64,000 bases of DNA, taken from contig OY743183.1 in assembly GCA_963555705.1 (NCBI GenBank), positions 26,633,932-26,697,931 on the forward strand. The letters are read 5' to 3'. Position 1 is the first letter of the stretch; the number at the start of each line of letters is the position of its first letter. Shown here one piece after another: positions 57,776-64,000 of this stretch. The notes beneath the pieces were generated by a model. It made no database searches. It was given only the letters and a program-made list of their open reading frames with translations, and was not told the origin of the DNA. The DNA comes from Ligustrum vulgare (lineage: Eukaryota; Streptophyta; Magnoliopsida; Lamiales; Oleaceae). Position numbers and translations under genes: made by a program.

Positions 57776-58376
57776 GAGGGGGTGGAGCTAGAAAGTCTAA
57801 ATAGTGGGGGTAAAAAATTTGGGGGGTGGAAGGGGAGGCTCCCCGCCCCAAAAATTTTTTTGAACCAAGAATATTGGAATCCATAATTTCAAGTAAACTA
57901 AAATAGATAAGTTAAATTTATATATCAAGTCCAATAAATAGCATCTTAGATTATTATATTTATGTCTTTTGTATTTGGGTTTATTTTTACGTATAAGTTG
58001 TAAAATTTTACTACACATTTGATAATCTTATTTTTATAATTCGAATTTTCTACATCAAGAAGTTGAAAATGATAGCTGACTGCACAACTTTATGGTTCAG
58101 AATGGTACCATGTTGTTTTATGTGTAAATTTCCGATTTTACCCTACACATTAATCATATTATTTTAAGTGCATGGGTGTAATTGTAATTTGGTGTTTAAA
58201 AGTTGGCAGAAAAGTCAGCGCCTCAGACAAAAAATAACAAATGTTACCGAATACAGTGTACAAAGGTAAAACTTTCAGAATTAGGTACAAGTTTTAACAG
58301 GGGCAAAGACTTAAAATTCAAAATTAAACATTATATATATTTAAAAAATACTTTGGTCATAGTAAATCCGCCCCTG
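57776..58376. mobile_element. hAT-type MITE, 601 bp
   Basis: Target duplications cttaatca (57768-57775) and cttactca (58377-58384), seven of eight bases equal. The ends, with the last base(s) of the left repeat, read CAGAGGGGGTGGAGC and ATCCGCCCCTG, an imperfect inverted repeat of the CAGGGGCGGA type. No transposase is seen. Confidence 0.72.
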
Positions 58377-58384
58377 CTTACTCA

Positions 58385-58930
58385 TACATTTAAATTTTAA
58401 ATTTTTAAAATCAGGTAATTATAAACTATTTTATTAAATCAGTTATTCATTTATTAAATCAAAACCAAAACTCTTATTGATGTCTTCGTCTTCTCCCTTG
58501 TCTTCCGTCTCTCTCTTCAATGGTCTCATGGCATCCTCTTTCATCTCTCTCTTAATTCTCTCTCTTCGTACCAACTCATGGCATCCACTTCCTACGACAA
58601 CACTTCTCTAGCGACGGATCAGATTGATAACTGCGAGTAGATCAACTTCACAAGAGTCCCTGCTATCAGATCGCAATTGTGCAAAGGCGATGGGAGATTG
58701 TGCGTAGAGGCACGATGGTGTGTGGGCGTGTAGGAACTTGATTGGATTGGCAGTGATTGTCACCATTGAATTAAGTATTTTTATTCCTCAAGCTCAAGCC
58801 TAGGATCCGGCAGCTGTCCCCTAACAACGACAGGGGTTCAATTGATCAAGGGATTGCTTAATAGTTGATGATATTTGGTCTCTGACTGTTAGCAGACTTT
58901 TCCAAAGTTGCAGATGAAGCAATTTTTTGT
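58385..58930. other. Intergenic sequence, no gene recognised
   Basis: A C/T-rich stretch (58480-58620) could be a 5' leader or part of a repeat. Short frames end quickly. Confidence 0.4.
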
Positions 58931-58932
58931 AA

Positions 58933-59093
58933 TCATTATTCAACATTAATCTATATAAGTAGATATGTCACTTTTGAATATCCTGTGTCTTCTTATCATT
59001 ATTCAACATTAATCTATATAAGTAGATATGTCACTTTTGAATATCCTGTGTCTTCTTATCATTATTCAACATTAATCTATATAAGTAGATATT
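58933..59093. repeat. Tandem repeat, 63-bp period, about 2.5 copies
   Basis: The unit starting tcattattcaacattaatc begins at 58933, 58996 and 59059. The first two copies are nearly identical, and the third breaks off after gtagatat. No function is seen. Confidence 0.92.
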
Positions 59094-59559
59094 CAAAATT
59101 TAAGAAAATAGGAGAAGTTTAGTGAAAATCTCCACAACTTTATCGGCCAATCTGGTATGTAGAAGAGATTTTGGAGATATTTAGGTAGAAAATAGGAGAA
59201 ATTTAGTGTACTTTGAAAACTTTGGGGATGAATTAGAGAGATTTTAATGCAGAGAGCAAGATGTTGAAGACAGATATGATCGGTGAGGGCATAACTTTCT
59301 TGTTTGAATTTTACCTAATTTTGATAATATCTTTTGTATTGTTCAAATATCTGTTAAAATACATGATGATAAAAATAGACCCTTTAAAGTTGTGTACTTG
59401 TGTATTTAACCCTGCATGCAAATATAATCATCTCCCAAATAATTTTTGCATATTTGGACATGACATTAAAAAATTTGAAAATGTAAAATAAAATATTCTA
59501 ATAATAGATTATGAGAGAATCATGCGCCAAGATGAAATGGTCCCTAATTTACTTCGTAA

Positions 59560-60520
59560 TCATTAATTGAGTTTCCTTTTCCATCAAAGACTCTAAAAAG
59601 ATTCAATCATACACTTCATCCACTAAACATCACCTATTCGTTGTACCAAGTTCACAGGGAGCATCTTTACTGGCGAAAGACAACACAATCACTTTGAAGA
59701 TACTTATCAATTCTAAATATAAACACATCAAGATATTCACTGCTCTCACTGTGAAAGAAGAAAATTGTGGTTGCCAAATGCAGAATCCATTGAATATTTG
59801 GGATCTTGATTTTTTTTAATTTTTAATCTGGTTTATAAATTAAGGATATAGCTTCATCAAATCATCATATTCCAGTGGTCTTCATCAAAACTACTCCGTA
59901 TCCAAGGTATGTCTATGCAATGCAAATATACAGACAATTATAAATAAATACAAAGGGATTTATTCATCAGAGTATAGATATGTTCTTACCAAATCCAAGA
60001 AGATATATTCATCAGAGTCTAGCTGTGTTTTTCAACCCACGTCTATTTCAGATCATACCAGAACATCGAATTGGATGCAGCACAAATAAAATCACTTGTG
60101 AATTTCACCACAAAATGGACACAATCTATGCTACTATGTAGCAATAACTAGCACATGTCTATCATAATTATGAACAATTATGTTATTATTATTATTGTTG
60201 TTGTTGCGAAGTGCATCATCAATAGCCTAACTACTGATAATTGACTTTGAATTATATCTGTGTTCGTTTGATGCAAAAGCATCATGTAAAAACTCCCCCA
60301 AAACTATCTTTCATCTTTGCAGTTTCAGATACTAAAATGATGGGAATGTTTCGCAATGGAAAAAATTTGAGCTCCGGAGCCAGACTAACCAGGAAAGCAA
60401 CATGTTTCAATACCTCTAGGAATCACCGCAAAGGCATACGCACACCATGTATGAATAAAATCATGAAAGATGTTCCAATTCAATCGAAGGTATGCACATC
60501 CTTTTTTTTAACTCTATCAT
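59560..60520 (+). other. Exon-like segments, unrecognised
   Basis: Two stretches look coding. About 59580-59800 reads HHLFVVPSSQGASLLAKDNT and ITLKILINSKYKHIKIF; the second text is faintly like the start of DUF674 proteins. About 60331-60489 lies between a good acceptor (ctttgcag) and donor (aag|gtatgc) and reads DTKMMGMFRNGKNLSSGARL, TRKATCFNTSRNHRKG and so on to PIQSK. I cannot link them to each other or to a named gene. Confidence 0.3.
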
Positions 60521-60824
60521 GATCCAAAAATATATTCACGCAAGCTAGCTCTTAGTTACTAACTGATCATGTATCGAAAAAAATGCTCATTAATGAAGGA
60601 TTTAATAGATGCATTAGATCAAATTTGGAATACTGTATTCATCTACTCAGTTGTGATATGTTGATCCCTATAACCATTCTCTCATGTCCAATTGCATACA
60701 TCAGCATCGTAATACTCGTGGCGGAATTGATGTGGCCATAATCATGTAAACAATACTATTTATGTCCATTTACAACTTTTATTAACTATAAGAACTGTAT
60801 TCAATATATTACAGCTATGGGACT

Positions 60825-62345
60825 TGTTGGTATCCCCCGAAAATTGGTTTCTTGGGAAGGTTAACGTAAGGTCTGTTGACCTATTCTTATTCATATCTTT
60901 ATTGTTTTGATTATAAAAACAAGATTACTTGTATTTCTAACAAGTTTCAATTCTTAAGTTTTTCTTATATATCTCAATAAGCATTCAAATGTTCAAATCA
61001 TCATCCATTGAAGTACAAGCAAAAGAGACTCGAAGAAAATAAGAAACATTGAAGACTAGAGTTTAAAAGTTTTTATGTTGAAACGTCAAAAATACGTGTA
61101 AATGTATTGACTCTTCAATCTTTAGCAAGTACATAAAGCTCAAATCATTTTCATATATTCATCACTTGCATAAAAATATTTATGACTCATAATATGAATT
61201 AGATTTTTGGAAAAATAAATATAAATATTTTGATATAAAAATAAAATTCCAAAAACTTCCTATTTCGTTCAACCGAAATGTGTTGATCAGCCAAAAGTTT
61301 GTTTAACCGAAATAACAGATTGTTCAACTAAAAGTCCAATGGTTCAAATATTATTAACGGCTATTTTATTACTTCAGTTGACCGAAATCAAGAACTAATC
61401 AGCAGAAAGTGTCTAAACCTGATTTTCTTGTTCTATATATTCCAACATCTTATATGAGCAATTAAGAGAGTATATTCACTTGAAAATCATTAATACTACT
61501 TGGTTTTATATTTTATTTCATTTATTGCAAAGATTTTTTTTTTGGATCAAATTATTTACATAATTTTTATCGCAGAATCTATATTGAAGAAAACCCACTT
61601 CTGTCATTTATTCTTGATTATTGATTGAGTTCTTTATTACCAAACACTTATATTGAAGTGTACATCTCTCTTCATGCTTAACTTATATTTTTTGTTAAGA
61701 GAGATCATTGGTTGAAAAACTTTGATACAAGTTAGATTATTACATATCATTCTTCAAAGTTTTTACAAACATTTGAGCTTTAAACATTTGCTATCTATTG
61801 AAGTGTTATCTTAACTCTCGAAATACTTGACTTGATTTTATCATTCGTTAAGAGAGTTTATTCAATTGTAAAATTATCATTTGTATTTTGGTGATTTCGA
61901 GATCCTTGTGAAAACTCGATTATAAAGGATATGTGCTCCTTATTATAAAGTCACATAAGGATAAGTACTCATTGTTTTAAGTCATTTAAGGATTTGGTAG
62001 TCCTTGTTGTAAGTTACCATTATAGTGAATTTGACATTGTTCGTGACGGAGAGCTCGGTAACAGAGGACGTAAATCACGTTAGTTGATTGAACCTCTTTA
62101 AATAATAGTTTACACTCTTATCTCTTTTACTTACTTTATTGCACTAGTTTTTATCTCATTATTTTAGATTGTGCAATACTTTCATTAAATGTTATTTTCT
62201 AAATTGTTTAAGTTTATTTATTTCTATCACTTTACCTTGATAATTAAGTTTCTTCCATCATTTAATGTTCATAATTGATTCACCGTTTTAAACTTTAGAT
62301 TATTTATCGAAAAAGATTTATAAAACCAATTTACCCCCTCTTCGT
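60825..62345 (+). repeat. LTR-like segment of a copia-type element
   Basis: It starts TGTTGGTATCCCC and carries repeated phrases such as ccttattataaagtcacata and cataaggataagtactcatt, ending near aaccaatttaccccctctt. These are familiar features of long copia LTRs. A PBS-like ttggttatcaaggtc lies at about 62357. No second LTR and no copia coding sequence is in the window, so boundaries are only approximate and it may be a solo or truncated LTR. Confidence 0.5.
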
Positions 62346-62559
62346 TAGTTAGTCTTTGGTTATCAAGGTCTTCAGATCTTGTTGTTGATACTTTGAGATC
62401 ACGACTTATAGATCGACAAAAATGGATCTTCCAGTCAACATGTTTTGGTCGTTGCCTCAACATGCATGAGATATGTGTTAATTCCTAGGTGATCCACCAG
62501 GTTTTATTGAGGGAGGTATATCAGCATAACGAACAAGAGATGTGGATCTGAATTGGAAA

Positions 62560-63163
62560 CAAAACTTTGAAATTTAGCATTGAAGAGTTCTACTTGGTAA
62601 TTGGTCTTCGATGCATAGATGTTAACCGTGAAAAGTACGATGGCAAGTACTGTAGATTGAAACATGAATACTTAAGTCATATAACCCACATCACGAATGA
62701 CGACATATTCAATGTGTTTATTGCAATGTCGAACAATAATAATCGTGATGTTGTTATCATGGGAATCTTGTTCCTAGTTACGCAATTGATGTACAACACT
62801 GCATATGATAGATTTGTCGATGAAACACTCCTTGTTCTCGTAGACTTTGAGATGAATATGCATCCTTGGGGATAGGATATTTCCAGACTCAACATTTCAT
62901 CCTTGAAACTAGCACTAAGGAACAAGAGAACCACTATAGAGGGTGAGGTGAAGCCCGCGATGAATTATAGGCTTAACGGTTTTGTGGTTGCATTTCAAGT
63001 TTGGATTTATGAAATTTTTCCTGTACATGAAAATAAATTGTTCTCTAAAGTCACATCCAAATGCCCTAGGATATTTAATTGGACAACTGAAGTTGACATT
63101 GATGTGCCTATTCTTAACTTAGCTAATGATATTTTCAGCCGACCCAACGTGAGTATCTCCTGA
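62560..63163 (+). pseudogene. DUF1985-type protein of a Ulp1-carrying transposon, broken
   Basis: The frame FSIEEFYLVIGLRCIDVNRE runs to MHPWG, where a stop (tag) stands in place of the expected codon. It continues in the same reading sense with DISRLNISSLKLALRNKRTT, NYRLNGFVVAFQVWIYEIFP and RIFNWTTEVDIDVPILNLAN to 63163. The order F-S-I-E-E-F-x-L-x-x-G-L-R-C, Y-P/H-W-G and YxLxGFxxAFQVWxYE is that of DUF1985, a domain that precedes Ulp1 protease in plant transposon-encoded proteins. No Ulp1 catalytic core is seen after it in the window. Confidence 0.72.
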
Positions 63164-63232
63164 ATACTTTAATGTTTCACTTATTTCAATTTCCCTAATT
63201 GTTGTAAGTTTCCACAATGAGGTGTATTTACC

Positions 63233-63595
63233 ATGTCACCTTCCTCATTACTTACATGCATGGATAATATTGTTCCCCAAGTTGCTAAAGCTCTAGACCC
63301 CATTTATGTCTTAGTGAAACAGGTGTTTCGATCGTCTAACCGGTTAGAATCCATTGCTGCTACAACTATTCATATTAATGATGATGACGACTTTGTGATA
63401 CCACTAATGGCACATCAGACAAACCGGAGCACTGTCACCAAACCTATGAAGACGACAAATGATACAGATGATTTGTGTACTACAACCGCAACCACAATCA
63501 CAATTACAGTTACTGCCATGATAATAGGAAAAAAAGTACTTGTATCTGACAGTGCTGACAGCCATGCAAACGAAATTCATATGAAAGGCAAATAG
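63233..63595 (+). CDS. Hypothetical protein, possible continuation of the DUF1985 gene
   Basis: A 120-residue frame, MSPSSLLTCMDNIVPQVAKA to MKGK, low-complexity in Thr (TTTATTITITVTAM). The position and strand fit a linker region after DUF1985, with an intron possibly between them. It could be a broken linker or chance; I have no domain match. Beyond 63596 only short frames remain to the window end. Confidence 0.3.
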   Translation: MSPSSLLTCMDNIVPQVAKALDPIYVLVKQVFRSSNRLESIAATTIHINDDDDFVIPLMAHQTNRSTVTKPMKTTNDTDDLCTTTATTITITVTAMIIGKKVLVSDSADSHANEIHMKGK

Positions 63596-63599
63596 ATAG

Positions 63600-64000
63600 T
63601 TTATAACATTGATGATAGCGAAGTCATCATCTTTGCCAGCTTTTTGGGAGGACAATGGACAAACTAGCAATGATGGAACAACATCCGGAGGGTTGGATAA
63701 TGGAAATCAATCAATTGATGAGATGATGGCACATGCAAGGGTCAATGTCAAAGGTATTGTGAATTTAGACAATGTGCCTTAGACTAGAAACACACAGGGA
63801 AAATTCCAGAGAAACAACAATGACAGTTAGAAACACGTACATATTTGATGCCATACAGTTTGAAACCTATTTCGTATGGTAAAAATGCTTGCATATGCTG
63901 TCCTTGGTAATCATAGCATTTATCCGGCCCCCAATTTTTCTCCTGTAACCACACACCAGTTAGGTTACATTGTAGGATATCACATATATCCCTTTTTATT
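63600..64000. other. Window end, no gene recognised
   Basis: Short broken frames such as FWEDNGQTSNDGTTSGG may continue the Ulp1-type polyprotein linker. The next part of the element lies outside the window. Confidence 0.3.

Noticed and set aside
1..64000. CRISPR array, bacterial operon or phage
   Set aside because: The regular short repeats are microsatellites or tandem duplications, and genes have introns; nothing fits a prokaryotic system.

Overview
This is a plant nuclear window, most likely from a eudicot. It is AT-rich and carries split genes with GT-AG introns. LTR retrotransposons of plant lineages (Tat/Ogre, chromovirus, copia), hAT, CACTA, Stowaway-like and SINE elements fill most of it. 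I see no rRNA gene, intact tRNA gene, CRISPR array or prokaryotic operon. All matches to gene families come from recognising motifs and protein sequence by eye, without a database search.

Layout. 0-0.6 kb: GA-rich minisatellite. 1.7-4.5 kb: decayed copia element on the minus strand (RT/RNase H tail, polypurine tract, LTR), then a 182-bp tandem duplication. 4.7-21.5 kb: one old Ty3/gypsy element of the Tat/Ogre type with two LTRs and fragments of gag, protease, reverse transcriptase and two RNase H domains, but no integrase. Four later elements sit inside it: a young non-autonomous chromovirus-like element (6640-10003), a hAT MITE (11231-11749) and two solo-LTR-like insertions (14256-17028 and 17818-20367). 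The first three have clear target-site duplications.

22.6-24.0 kb: an intact five-exon minus-strand gene for a 221-residue two-TM protein resembling chloroplast NDH subunit PnsB5/NDH18. 23.6-26.1 kb has a diverged second copy at 33.3-35.1 kb, where exons 1-2 are a pseudogene split by a hAT element. Between the copies lie a CACTA MITE, a Ulp1-protease fragment, a solo-LTR-like element, a SINE with a 12-bp target duplication and a broken exon. 35-44 kb is intergenic: palindromic TTACAATTGTAA-rich sequence, a Stowaway-like MITE, a 972-bp MITE, and a 1.5-kb hAT element carrying a nested LTR-like insertion.

44.8-54.3 kb: the main gene, minus strand, 12 exons and 596 residues. It is a DEAD-box RNA helicase of the Has1/DDX18 (plant RH27/RH51) type, with a 16-bp palindrome of two TGGGCC motifs about 150 bp upstream. 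55-58.4 kb: a second palindromic array, a pseudogene of an Asp1/nucellin-like aspartic protease and a hAT element. 58.4-64 kb: a 63-bp tandem repeat, exon-like segments, a copia-type LTR-like segment and a broken DUF1985 gene of the Ulp1-transposon type.

The two intact genes serve unrelated processes (a chloroplast NDH complex and ribosome biogenesis) and need not be functionally linked. I found no convincing new biological system. The most informative items are the dated nest of insertions, the gag-protease-only chromovirus whose reading frame runs into its LTR, the duplicated locus with natural empty sites, and the paired palindromic arrays.
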